64,000 nt of DNA, from contig CAZXLD010000010.1 in the NCBI GenBank assembly GCA_964641965.1, forward strand, positions 1 to 64,000, in the 5' to 3' direction. This DNA is from JAJDFU01 sp964641965. GTDB taxonomy: Bacteria; Bacteroidota; Bacteroidia; Chitinophagales; Saprospiraceae. This document shows positions 1 to 7,075 of the stretch, piece after piece. The translations under genes and the position numbers were made by a program. Under the pieces are notes generated by a model. That model was not told the DNA's origin. It did no database searches and worked only from the letters and a program-made list of their open reading frames with translations. Each line of letters starts with the position of its first letter. Position 1 is the first letter of the stretch.

Positions 1-54
1 TTGCTTTATATGGACTAACCGCCCCTTGAAGGTTCGAATCCTTCCCTCACAGCA
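1..54 (+). tRNA. Probable 3' end of a tRNA gene cut by the window edge
   Basis: Positions 28-44 form a canonical T arm: a perfect 5-bp stem (GAAGG/CCTTC) around the loop TTCGAAT. It is followed by a 7-nt acceptor half (CCTCACA, 45-51), a G at the discriminator position and then CA. A complete CCA is not encoded, as in many Bacteroidota tRNAs. I could not fit a good anticodon loop to bases 1-27. The long stretch before the T arm and the G73 would suit a class II (serine-like) tRNA, but the variable arm does not fold well. The amino-acid identity is unresolved, and a degenerate tRNA remnant is possible. Confidence 0.38.
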
Positions 55-78
55 ATTAAATTACATAGGAAAAAAAGA

Positions 79-142
79 ACAGGAGCAGTGTTATAGTGAG
101 TGTAAAGGTAAACTAGTGAGTGTAAATCCTGACTGCTCCTGT
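79..142. repeat. Long hairpin enclosing two 13-bp direct repeats
   Basis: An 11-bp perfect inverted repeat (ACAGGAGCAGT at 79-89, ACTGCTCCTGT at 132-142) encloses a 42-nt loop. The loop holds two identical direct repeats, TAGTGAGTGTAAA at 94-106 and 114-126, with a 20-bp period. A short T-run follows at 152-156. It lies between the tRNA-like end and the 3' end of the HD-domain gene on the opposite strand. It could act as a terminator in either direction or as a small repeat element. No protein is encoded here. Confidence 0.6.
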
Positions 143-196
143 CGGATTGGCTTTTTAGGAAAACGATAACATTTATCACTTCGCTGCCTTCCCAAC

Positions 197-790
197 TTAT
201 TTTTTTTCATATCCATCCACAATAACCTCCAAATCAGCCAGATGCTTAGCTTTTCCGGCTTCTCGTCTTCGCTTGGTTGTTTGCGTAAAAAAGCGATGGT
301 TTTTTAAAAAACTTACCTGGAGCCGGTTCCAGGCTTCTTCCGATTGCAGCACATTATAAGCGCGCAATTCTTCAAAAAGGGTTCGTCCGATAGAATAAAA
401 ATCGGGCCTCCCCAGGTAGTCTAAGTCCGCATCACAAATGATGTGCTCCAGACCATTTTGTGGGGATTGCGGAATTTTGGTAGCCATGATCATACTACAG
501 ATCACATCGATTTCCTGATCCGTATAACCGAATCCGGGAAGGTAGGCCTGCGCCAATCGGCAGCCTTGCGCTTCATGCATCTTATTCCCAACCAAAAAAC
601 CGGAATCGTGAAACAAGGCAGCTGTTTTTACCAGCATGGTTTCATGCGGACCAACTCGCTCTAACTGGCACAATTCTTCCGCCACCCTAAGGACATCGAG
701 GGTGTGATGTACCCCATGATAATACAGGTCATCTGCCAGCCCATTGCGGAGCTCGTCAAGAATAAAAGCCTTAGCAGCATGATAATTCAT
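197..790 (-). CDS. HD-domain phosphohydrolase
   Basis: A 197-residue soluble protein of the HD superfamily of metal-dependent phosphohydrolases. The likely metal ligands are visible: HGVHHT near residues 25-30, the HD pair at H61-D62 (LFHDSGF), a following MHE at 71-73, and a downstream Asp in CDADLDYLG. Family members hydrolyse nucleotides, cyclic nucleotides or (p)ppGpp, and the substrate cannot be told from this sequence. No signal peptide or membrane segment is present, so it should act in the cytoplasm. The next gene on the same strand starts only about 20 bases upstream, so the two may share a transcript. Confidence 0.82.
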   Translation of the reverse strand: MNYHAAKAFILDELRNGLADDLYYHGVHHTLDVLRVAEELCQLERVGPHETMLVKTAALFHDSGFLVGNKMHEAQGCRLAQAYLPGFGYTDQEIDVICSMIMATKIPQSPQNGLEHIICDADLDYLGRPDFYSIGRTLFEELRAYNVLQSEEAWNRLQVSFLKNHRFFTQTTKRRREAGKAKHLADLEVIVDGYEKK

Positions 791-810
791 GAATGCTTGT
801 CGTCGCTGTA

Positions 811-1332
811 TTACTTGGGCTGTCCGGCCGCTTCGGGTAGCAGCACGCCATCAGCAGTAAAGGTCCATTTAACCTGTGGTTCAGTGATGGCGTTTATAGC
901 TTCCTGGGATTCACCTTTGTCTTCAGCATAATGGCGAAGATCCTCTACGGAAACCTCTTCTTGGAAAATTACCCCTTCAACAACGGCCTCTTGCCCCGCA
1001 ATGTCCTTAGGCACAAAAAAGCCGTAGTCTTTGAAACGCACCATCACCTCTGTACCTTCTGGCGATGTCAGATTCATCCAGCAACCTTTTTTCTGGCAAA
1101 CCTCGGCCACCTCAGCTTTTAACTTAACGCGAGCCGAATCCTTTCCTTCAAAGACCGAAGGCAAAGCAATTAGCGCAATAGCACCTTCCGCATCAATTGG
1201 CTCTCCAAAGGTAGCGCCAGCAACTTCAGTCAAGGATTGAGATTTTTCTTCTTTAGGCGGTTGGCCGTTTTGGCAACTGGAAACTAAAACAGTGAGTAGC
1301 AACAGAAATCCAAATACGCTTTCCGGATTCAT
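811..1332 (-). CDS. DUF4920-type lipoprotein
   Basis: An exported lipoprotein of 173 residues when started at the ATG ending at 1332. That start gives a clean signal peptide (MNPESVFGFLLLL) with lipobox VSSC and the lipidated Cys at residue 20. An in-frame start 48 bases further upstream would put 16 polar residues ahead of the signal peptide and is less likely. The mature part resembles DUF4920 proteins, with a KKGCWMNL segment containing a conserved Cys and a VRFKDYGFF segment. The family has an OB-like fold and unknown function, and the Cys may bind metal. It lies just upstream of the HD phosphohydrolase gene on the same strand. Confidence 0.75.
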   Translation of the reverse strand: MNPESVFGFLLLLTVLVSSCQNGQPPKEEKSQSLTEVAGATFGEPIDAEGAIALIALPSVFEGKDSARVKLKAEVAEVCQKKGCWMNLTSPEGTEVMVRFKDYGFFVPKDIAGQEAVVEGVIFQEEVSVEDLRHYAEDKGESQEAINAITEPQVKWTFTADGVLLPEAAGQPK

Positions 1333-1524
1333 ATCGTTAGTGTTAACCTTCTCGTAAAGGTACAGTTCCTGTGGGAACAAAAGCGAATAATGTGCAATAA
1401 GGTAATATTTAAATTGGTTAAATAACCCAAGTGACCTCTATTTTACGATTCTCTAGCACGTGTGTTGATTCCATGGGAATGTATCTTTAGCCGACTAAAG
1501 AACTGCAAATTTAAAGCGCCTTCA

Positions 1525-3105
1525 ATGATATTACGGTCAACAGCTTGCCTCTTGTTATTGCTCGGTTGCTATCTGGCATCCGGCCAAACCTGTTTGGAAG
1601 GAAATTGCCATACCGGAAAAGGCACCATGCTCTACCCAAGTGGAGCGCGATATACAGGCGATTTTAAAAATGGCCAGATCCATGGTCGCGGCACTCTCAT
1701 TTTTACTGATGGCCGACACTATACCGGCGAATGGTCCGAAAATTTTCGTCATGGCCAGGGGAAAATGCGGTTCGCTGGCGGTGAGATCTATGAAGGCGCG
1801 TTTGCCCGGAATCAGATGCATGGTCAGGGTACTTTATATTATCCAAGCGGCGAAAAGTATACCGGCCAATTCATCCAAGGACGCATGGAGGGGTTTGGAA
1901 GGCGAGATTACTCCGATAAGTCGTATTATGAAGGGGATTGGGCCAATGGCCTCCGACACGGGAAAGGAAAACAATTTTTTGCCAACGGATCCATGATCTC
2001 CGGAACCTGGATCAATGACCAATACTACAACGACAAACCCAACCAGCCTCAGCCTGCTGCCAATTCCACCAATCGAGACTGCAACTTGGCTTTTTGTGCT
2101 TCTGGTCAAGGTCGATACGCTTACAAGAGCGGCATCCAGTACTTTGGTGATTTTAATAATGGCCGCCCCGAAGGCCAGGGCAGCGCTTATTTTCCCAACG
2201 GTGACCGGTATTCCGGCGGGTGGAAAAACGACAAGCCCCACGGACGAGGTGAGAAACGGTTTGTGGATGGCAAGATTTTGGGTGCCATTTGGGATTTTGG
2301 TTATCCAGCTCAAGTATTGTACGAACATGCGGCTCCGGTGACTGCCTCCCAACCTACCCAGACCAAAGTCCCCCAAATCAATACAGAACCAGTCCGCATT
2401 TGGGCGGTCATCGTAGGCGCAGCGCGATACCTGCATTTGCCCGCACTACGCTATACCGATGATGATGCCTACCAGATCTATGCCTACCTCAAAAGTCCTG
2501 AAGGCGGTGCTTTGCCTGATCGTCAGATTCGATTGCTGATCGATGAGGAGGCTTCTCGCAAGAATATGCTGGAAAGCATGGAATTACTCTTTGGGCAAGC
2601 CGGCCCCAACGATGTGATCCTTTTCTATTTTTCAGGGCACGGTATTGAAGGTGCTTTTCTCCCCATCGATTACGATGGATACAACAACCGGGTCTTTCAC
2701 AGGGAGATTTCGCAAGTGTTGAAGAAATCAAGAGCTCGGCACAAAGTCGTTTTTGCAGATGCTTGCCACTCAGGCTCTTTGCTGGCTTCCCGAACCGGTG
2801 TTCAGTCCACGCTACAACGGTACTATACGGCCTTTACTCAATCAACCGGAGGTACAGCACTGCTGCTTTCCTCCAGGGGAGAAGAGTATTCGTTAGAAGA
2901 TAGCGGCCTCCGTTCCGGTATTTTCAGTCATTTTCTGATCCGGGGACTCAAAGGGGAAGCTGATCAGGATTATAATCACCTGATCACCATTCGGGAGCTA
3001 TTTAACTTTGTGTACAAAGAAGTGCGACATTATACCGGAAATATTCAGTCCCCTATATTAGTTGGCCAATTTGATGAACATATGCCCATCGGCTCCATCC
3101 GCTGA
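1525..3105 (+). CDS. MORN-repeat / caspase-like (C14) fusion protein
   Basis: A secreted or periplasmic protein of 526 residues. The start at 1525 gives a signal peptide (MILRSTACLLLLLGCYLASGQ); an ATG at 1462 would bury it behind 21 residues. About ten MORN repeats follow in two blocks, roughly residues 25-160 and 185-250, recognisable as YxGxWxxxxxHGxG units. The C-terminal half is a caspase-fold peptidase domain starting at WAVIVGAARY. It has the catalytic His in FYFSGHG (H372) and the catalytic Cys in ADACHSG (C414), with start-corrected numbering. Bacterial orthocaspases usually cleave after Arg/Lys. MORN repeats bind lipids or proteins and could dock the peptidase at a membrane. It is convergent with the Crp/Fnr gene, 18 bases away. 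Confidence 0.88.
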   Translation: MILRSTACLLLLLGCYLASGQTCLEGNCHTGKGTMLYPSGARYTGDFKNGQIHGRGTLIFTDGRHYTGEWSENFRHGQGKMRFAGGEIYEGAFARNQMHGQGTLYYPSGEKYTGQFIQGRMEGFGRRDYSDKSYYEGDWANGLRHGKGKQFFANGSMISGTWINDQYYNDKPNQPQPAANSTNRDCNLAFCASGQGRYAYKSGIQYFGDFNNGRPEGQGSAYFPNGDRYSGGWKNDKPHGRGEKRFVDGKILGAIWDFGYPAQVLYEHAAPVTASQPTQTKVPQINTEPVRIWAVIVGAARYLHLPALRYTDDDAYQIYAYLKSPEGGALPDRQIRLLIDEEASRKNMLESMELLFGQAGPNDVILFYFSGHGIEGAFLPIDYDGYNNRVFHREISQVLKKSRARHKVVFADACHSGSLLASRTGVQSTLQRYYTAFTQSTGGTALLLSSRGEEYSLEDSGLRSGIFSHFLIRGLKGEADQDYNHLITIRELFNFVYKEVRHYTGNIQSPILVGQFDEHMPIGSIR

Positions 3106-3123
3106 GTATAGTCACTTTAGGTA

Positions 3124-3786
3124 TTAAAGCAATTCGATCTTATTTCGTCCCAGGGCGACGATATGTTCTTTCTCCATTTGCTTTAGCAATCTGCTGATCG
3201 CCTCGCGGCTTGCGTTCAGGTCTTGCGCAATTTGCTGGTGGGTAGCGGTCAATACTTTCGACCCGGTTGCCTTTGATTTGCCTTCCAGGTATTCCAACAA
3301 GCGTTCATCCATCTTGTGGAATGCGATACTGTCAATAGAACGGACCATTTCCAGCATACGCTCATCGTAGGTGGTCATTACAAAATTTTTCCAACTTTGA
3401 TAGGTAGTCATCCACTCATCCATATACCGAACTGGAATAGCAATAAACAAAGTATCTTCTTCCGTTTCGGTCCGAAGACTACTCTTTTTGTGCATCATAC
3501 AACAAGTGAAGGAGGCAGAGCAAGCCTCGCCAGGGCCCAAATAGTACAGGAATAGCTCATTGCCATCATCATCCTCCCGTATAACTCGAATATTTCCCTC
3601 TACGACCAATGGGACGAATTTCACATAACTTCCAGCTTCCATGAGTACCTTTCCCGCCGAAACTTGATGGAGTTGGCCTACGGTTGCGATGGCTTCCTGT
3701 AGCTCCCGCTCCGCAACCTGGGGAAAGTGCCGTCTTACAAGCTTCAAAATTTCCTGATCCACAGCAGTATCCTTATTCGAAATCAT
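3124..3786 (-). CDS. Crp/Fnr-family transcription regulator with Cys-rich sensor region
   Basis: A 220-residue regulator with an N-terminal cyclic-nucleotide-binding-type beta barrel (about 20-135) and a C-terminal winged helix. The recognition helix is QQIAQDLNASREAISRLLK. The barrel carries a Cys cluster, GEACSASFTCCMMHKKSS, where related Bacteroidota regulators have conserved cysteines; no canonical cNMP phosphate-binding RxA pattern is evident. I chose the ATG at 3786, which is preceded by GAAAGG about 7 nt away; a TTG at 3801 is possible. It is the last gene of a tightly packed group with DUF983, a methyltransferase and ArsR. The thiols suggest redox, persulfide or metal sensing rather than cAMP (inference). 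Confidence 0.85.
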   Translation of the reverse strand: MISNKDTAVDQEILKLVRRHFPQVAERELQEAIATVGQLHQVSAGKVLMEAGSYVKFVPLVVEGNIRVIREDDDGNELFLYYLGPGEACSASFTCCMMHKKSSLRTETEEDTLFIAIPVRYMDEWMTTYQSWKNFVMTTYDERMLEMVRSIDSIAFHKMDERLLEYLEGKSKATGSKVLTATHQQIAQDLNASREAISRLLKQMEKEHIVALGRNKIELL

Positions 3787-3797
3787 ACGGATGCCTT

Positions 3798-4187
3798 TCA
3801 ATTATTTGATATCGTTTTCAATGCCTTGGGATCGTGCTTCACGGTAAGGTGAATCCAAATGGATCGAGCCAATCGAAATACATAAACAAACCCAATGGCA
3901 CAAACCAGGATTAATACCAAGAAGGAAGTGTTAGTATCCACCCCCAGCACCCAATGTAAGAGCGCTATAAATCCTAGGCAAAACCAACCTGTAAAAATGT
4001 AGGAAATGAACATAGCGCCGTAATAGAATCCTGGTTCTGGCCAGTAAGATTGACCGCAATGTGGGCATTCTTCCGGCATGTAGAACGGTTTCTGAAAGGA
4101 GAAAGTATGGGTTTCAAAAAGATCGCCTTTGTGGCAACGTGGACATTTTAGTCGGAAAATATTGGAAAGCCTTTTGAGCATGTTCAC
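3798..4187 (-). CDS. DUF983 membrane protein with zinc-ribbon-like motifs
   Basis: A 129-residue protein starting with a cytoplasmic segment that carries two CxxC pairs, CPRCHKGD and CPHCGQ, likely a small zinc ribbon. Two hydrophobic helices follow (about 58-82 and 88-110). This is the DUF983 layout, and its function is unknown. The start codon overlaps the stop of the upstream methyltransferase by four bases (ATGA), and its stop lies just upstream of the Crp/Fnr start, so translation is probably coupled across the three genes. Confidence 0.82.
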   Translation of the reverse strand: MNMLKRLSNIFRLKCPRCHKGDLFETHTFSFQKPFYMPEECPHCGQSYWPEPGFYYGAMFISYIFTGWFCLGFIALLHWVLGVDTNTSFLVLILVCAIGFVYVFRLARSIWIHLTVKHDPKALKTISNN

Positions 4188-4786
4188 CTTTTTTTGCCTA
4201 TAAAACGAATTACGGAGGCCGACCCCTGGTGAAAGGCCCCTTCATTCAGTACTACTTCTTCAGCGCTCAATAATAGGTTTTCAGCAGCTGGAAATTCGTG
4301 ATGAATATCACTTTCGCTCAATAAAAAGGACGCATCTTTTGGACCTCCGGAATCATTGCCAAGTTGTTCTTTAGAAAAAGCCTCTAGAAGGATTATACCC
4401 CCCGGACGAAGAGCTTGCCAACAATTTTGATGTAAACGCCGGCGAGCCTCAGGAGGCAAATGGGCATAAAACAAGCCCACTACATCAAAGGTATTTTGAG
4501 AGTAGGTGTAAGAGTCTGCGCCAGCCACTTCATACTCTATCTGAACACCCTTAGCTTTGGCAAATGCTTGTGCCTTATGCATTCCGGCATGACTGAAATC
4601 AAATGCATCGACTTTCCAACCTTGTTTTGCTGCAAATACGGAATTTCGCCCTTCGCCCTCCGCAGGCAACAAAATGCGGCCTACTGGTATTTGAACGAGT
4701 TGTTCGGCGAAAAAAACATTGGGCTTTTTACCATAGGCATAAGCCGAATCAGCGTAGCGCTGATCCCAAAAAAACTTTTTACTCAT
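4184..4786 (-). CDS. Class I SAM-dependent methyltransferase (TehB/TPMT-like)
   Basis: A 200-residue Rossmann methyltransferase. The first residues, KFFWDQRYADSAYAYGKKPN, are typical of the TehB/thiopurine-methyltransferase-like group. The SAM motif I is ILLPAEGEGRNSVFAA, the ribose-binding acid lies in VDAFDFS, and post-I/motif IV segments (DVVGLFYAHLPP, LRPGGIILLEAFS) follow. Relatives detoxify tellurite, selenite or thiols, which fits a neighbourhood with ArsR and a Cys-rich Crp/Fnr regulator. The substrate is not determinable. The gene starts 9 bases after the ArsR stop and overlaps DUF983 by four bases. Confidence 0.83.
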   Translation of the reverse strand: MSKKFFWDQRYADSAYAYGKKPNVFFAEQLVQIPVGRILLPAEGEGRNSVFAAKQGWKVDAFDFSHAGMHKAQAFAKAKGVQIEYEVAGADSYTYSQNTFDVVGLFYAHLPPEARRRLHQNCWQALRPGGIILLEAFSKEQLGNDSGGPKDASFLLSESDIHHEFPAAENLLLSAEEVVLNEGAFHQGSASVIRFIGKKR

Positions 4787-4795
4787 TTAGAAAAG

Positions 4796-5125
4796 TTACA
4801 ATACTCCCCGATCAAGCACATCGTGGCATTCTTCCAAGCAATCAATGAGCTTGGACACATGCTTAATCTTAAGGCTGTAAAGCATACTACGCCCATCCCT
4901 TCGAACCGAAAGGATACCGTTCAATCGGAGATTTTGCAGGTGATGGGAGGTAAGGGATTGCTCACTGCCCAGTTTCTCACAAATCTTGGTGACAGAGAGT
5001 TCATTTTCCTGTTCCAACATTTGTACAATACCCAACCTCAGTGGGTGGGCTACTGCTTTGAGGATTGAAGCAATCTTTTCGAGCTTTTCAGTCTCTTCTT
5101 TGGTTATGATTCCGTTGGTCTGCAT
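4796..5125 (-). CDS. ArsR-family winged-helix repressor
   Basis: A 109-residue regulator from the preferred ATG at 5125 (MQTNGIITKEE); a longer reading frame opens at 5152. It has the ArsR core: AVAHPLRLGIVQML as first helices, a helix-turn-helix around CEKLGSEQSLTSHHL, and the beta wing GILSVRRDGRSMLYSL. A Cys in the recognition-helix entry (KICEKLG) and one near the C-terminus (ECHDVL) could be sensing thiols, but no full ArsR/SmtB metal site is obvious. It is the promoter-proximal gene of the operon running down to the Crp/Fnr gene and probably autoregulates it. Confidence 0.85.
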   Translation of the reverse strand: MQTNGIITKEETEKLEKIASILKAVAHPLRLGIVQMLEQENELSVTKICEKLGSEQSLTSHHLQNLRLNGILSVRRDGRSMLYSLKIKHVSKLIDCLEECHDVLDRGVL

Positions 5126-5221
5126 ACAGTTGATAGTAGAAAGAATGATCATTTATTAAACGTCACAATTCCGCGATGTGTTTGTGGTGGCTATAATGGG
5201 AGGAAAGAAAGAGCAGCAGTA

Positions 5222-5257
5222 CCAAAAAAACAAGGCTTCTCTATTTGAGAAGCCTTG
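5222..5257 (-). terminator. Rho-independent terminator of tRNA-Leu
   Basis: A perfect 11-bp stem (5231-5241 with 5247-5257) around a 5-nt loop is followed on the minus strand by seven T (5224-5230 read as A on the plus strand). It lies 6 bases past the tRNA-Leu gene. Confidence 0.85.
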
Positions 5258-5263
5258 AATCGG

Positions 5264-5345
5264 TGCCCGGAGCGGGACTCGAACCCGCACGTCTTACGAC
5301 ACACGCCCCTCAAACGTGCCTGTCTACCAGTTTCAGCACCCGGGC
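5264..5345 (-). tRNA. tRNA-Leu (anticodon GAG)
   Basis: An 82-nt class II tRNA on the minus strand. It has a 7-bp acceptor stem (GCCCGGG with TCCGGGC, one G-U pair) and discriminator A. The D arm contains GGTAGACA. The anticodon stem CACGT/GCGTG encloses loop TTGAGGG, giving anticodon GAG (plus-strand 5309-5311). A long variable arm and a T arm GCGGG-TTCGAGT-CCCGC complete the fold. The genome encodes CC, but not the final A, after the discriminator. Confidence 0.95.
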
Positions 5346-5369
5346 AGGATACTTATTTAAAAAGCGGGA

Positions 5370-5400
5370 CAAAAATAGCATTATTGAAATCCCCAGGCAA
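5370..5400 (-). promoter_or_regulatory. Bacteroidota-type promoter of tRNA-Leu
   Basis: On the minus strand a -33 element TTG (5398-5400) and a -7 element TATTTTTG (5370-5377, an exact TAnnTTTG match) are separated by 20 nt. This places transcription initiation about 20 bases upstream of the mature tRNA 5' end. Confidence 0.7.
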
Positions 5401-5403
5401 GCT

Positions 5404-6171
5404 CTATTGTTCTTTTTCCAATGCGGACTGCCGTAGTCGTTGGAGGAAGGGAGAAGCAAAAATGAAGTCTTCCAATATATTGTTGTCGCTACTCAGGATC
5501 TCATCTTTGTTTCCCCACCAGGCAATATTACCCTCGTAAAGTAAAATAATATTCTCCCCGATCTCCATAACCGAGTTCATATCGTGTGTATTGATGATGG
5601 TCGTGATATTGTTATCCTGTGTAATGCCGCGAATCAATTCATCAATGACAATGGACGTTTTAGGATCCAAGCCGGAATTAGGTTCGTCACAAAACAAATA
5701 CAGGGGCTCCAATACAATGGACCGGGCAATACCCACCCGTTTTTGCATCCCCCCACTCGTCTCCGAGGGGAATCTGTCGTTTACACCCTCAAGATTAACC
5801 CGCTCCAGGCAAAAATTCACTCGATTCTGCTTTTCCTTCGCTGTCATGTTGGTAAACATGTCTAATGGAAACCGGACATTTTCCTCCACCGTCATTGAAT
5901 CAAATAAGGCGGAGCCCTGAAACAGCATGCCTACCTTCATTCGAAGGGCACGCAACTCCTTCTTGTTCAGACTATATAGCGAATAATCATCATACCAGAC
6001 CTGGCCGGATGTAGGTGGGTAAAGCCCAACGAGTAATTTGAGCAAAACGGTTTTTCCAGCACCACTTCTTCCGATAATCAGGTTGGTCTTGCCCCTGTAG
6101 AACTCTGTAGTGATTCCTTTTAGGACTTCATTGTTTCCGAAAGCCTTATATAAATCCTCTGTCCGTATCAT
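5404..6171 (-). CDS. mlaF: MlaF-like ABC transporter ATPase (lipid transport)
   Basis: A 255-residue ATP-binding subunit. Walker A is GRSGAGKT (about 34-41), the Q-loop is MLFQGSALFDSMTV, the signature is SGGMQKR, Walker B is LYLFCDEPNSGLDP, and the H-loop is NTHDM. The FQGSALFDSMTVxEN segment is typical of MlaF, which powers retrograde phospholipid transport between outer and inner membrane. It starts 10 bases after the stop of the MlaE-like permease gene, so the two form one operon. No MlaD-type MCE gene is in this window, so the substrate-binding partner must be elsewhere. Confidence 0.9.
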   Translation of the reverse strand: MIRTEDLYKAFGNNEVLKGITTEFYRGKTNLIIGRSGAGKTVLLKLLVGLYPPTSGQVWYDDYSLYSLNKKELRALRMKVGMLFQGSALFDSMTVEENVRFPLDMFTNMTAKEKQNRVNFCLERVNLEGVNDRFPSETSGGMQKRVGIARSIVLEPLYLFCDEPNSGLDPKTSIVIDELIRGITQDNNITTIINTHDMNSVMEIGENIILLYEGNIAWWGNKDEILSSDNNILEDFIFASPFLQRLRQSALEKEQ

Positions 6172-6181
6172 TTTTTCCCAA

Positions 6182-6928
6182 TCAACCGGTTAATACAATA
6201 GCCAACAAATAATCAGCCAACAGGATTAAAATATCGCTATAAACCACCGCATTTGTGCTGGCCTGCCCCAATTCTATACTGCCACCCTTCACAAAATAGC
6301 CCTGATAGCAAGAGACAGTCGTTAGAAGAAAGGCAAATACAAGCGCCTTTACAAACATCATCGTCACATTGTAAGGCTCAAAGAAGGAACGCAACCCCAA
6401 AACGTATTCCGCATCAGATAATGGTCCTGAAGGAACGGATGCCAGATAGCCCCCGAATATACTGATGCAGGCAGCCACAGCTACCAGGATTGGAATCATG
6501 ATCAAAGCCGCAATAAGCTTGGGCGTAATGAGAAAGGCCGCTGTATTGACGCCCATAATCTCCATCGCATCTATATGCTCTTTCTGACGCATACCCCCTA
6601 TTTCGGAAGCCATATTCGATCCTACCTTTCCCGCCAAGACCAGGCAGGTAATGGTGGGAGCCAATTCAATGATCGTACTATCCCGAACGATGTACCCGAT
6701 ATAATAGATCGGCACCAGCGTACCGTTCAGCTGGTAGGCAAATTGCACCGCTGTAACCGCTCCGATAAAAATGGCGATAAGGGCAACAATAGTCAGGGAA
6801 CCTACACCGATATCGTTCATCTGCCGCATGGTTTCCTTGTAGTACATGCTCAGCTTTTCCGGTTTGGAAAAAGCAGTACCCAGCAACATAAGATAGCGCC
6901 CAAAGTGGTATAAAATGTTAAAATTCAT
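6182..6928 (-). CDS. mlaE: MlaE-family ABC transporter permease
   Basis: A 248-residue inner-membrane permease from the ATG at 6928 (MNFNILYHFGRYLML). An upstream in-frame start at 6982 adds 18 unlike residues and would overlap the palindrome in the divergent promoter region. It has an amphipathic N-terminal segment and about five hydrophobic helices. The MlaE signature region is visible as LAPTITCLVLAGKVGSNMASE followed by GGMRQKEHIDAMEIMGV, the coupling helix that contacts the ATPase. It pairs with the adjacent MlaF-like ATPase to move phospholipid or other hydrophobic molecules across the periplasm. Confidence 0.9.
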   Translation of the reverse strand: MNFNILYHFGRYLMLLGTAFSKPEKLSMYYKETMRQMNDIGVGSLTIVALIAIFIGAVTAVQFAYQLNGTLVPIYYIGYIVRDSTIIELAPTITCLVLAGKVGSNMASEIGGMRQKEHIDAMEIMGVNTAAFLITPKLIAALIMIPILVAVAACISIFGGYLASVPSGPLSDAEYVLGLRSFFEPYNVTMMFVKALVFAFLLTTVSCYQGYFVKGGSIELGQASTNAVVYSDILILLADYLLAIVLTG

Positions 6929-6972
6929 AAGCGGATTGACAAGTCGACAATTGGCATGCAATATACTGCGCC

Positions 6973-6988
6973 TTACGCTCAAGCGTAA
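6973..6988. promoter_or_regulatory. Palindrome in the mlaE / SDR divergent region
   Basis: TTACGCT (6973-6979) and AGCGTAA (6982-6988) are perfect inverted half-sites with a 2-nt spacer. They lie between the divergent mlaE and SDR starts, and an operator is plausible. No regulator gene is adjacent. Confidence 0.4.
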
Positions 6989-7075
6989 AAGTCGTAAAAC
7001 AAGGCTTTATAGCCAATAGTTTGTATGCGACAACAAAGGAGCATTTTGTTTTTGAAATCATCTAAGTTTGCACCT

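Noticed and set aside
94..126. Possible CRISPR array from the two 13-bp repeats
   Set aside because: Only two short copies with a 7-base spacer and no cas genes.
1..142. Prophage or island attachment site at the tRNA-like end
   Set aside because: No integrase gene, no second copy of the tRNA end in the window, and no change of gene content consistent with an island.
1834..2436. 200-codon antisense frame inside the MORN/caspase gene
   Set aside because: It arises from the repetitive MORN codons; there is no start context or homologous pattern.
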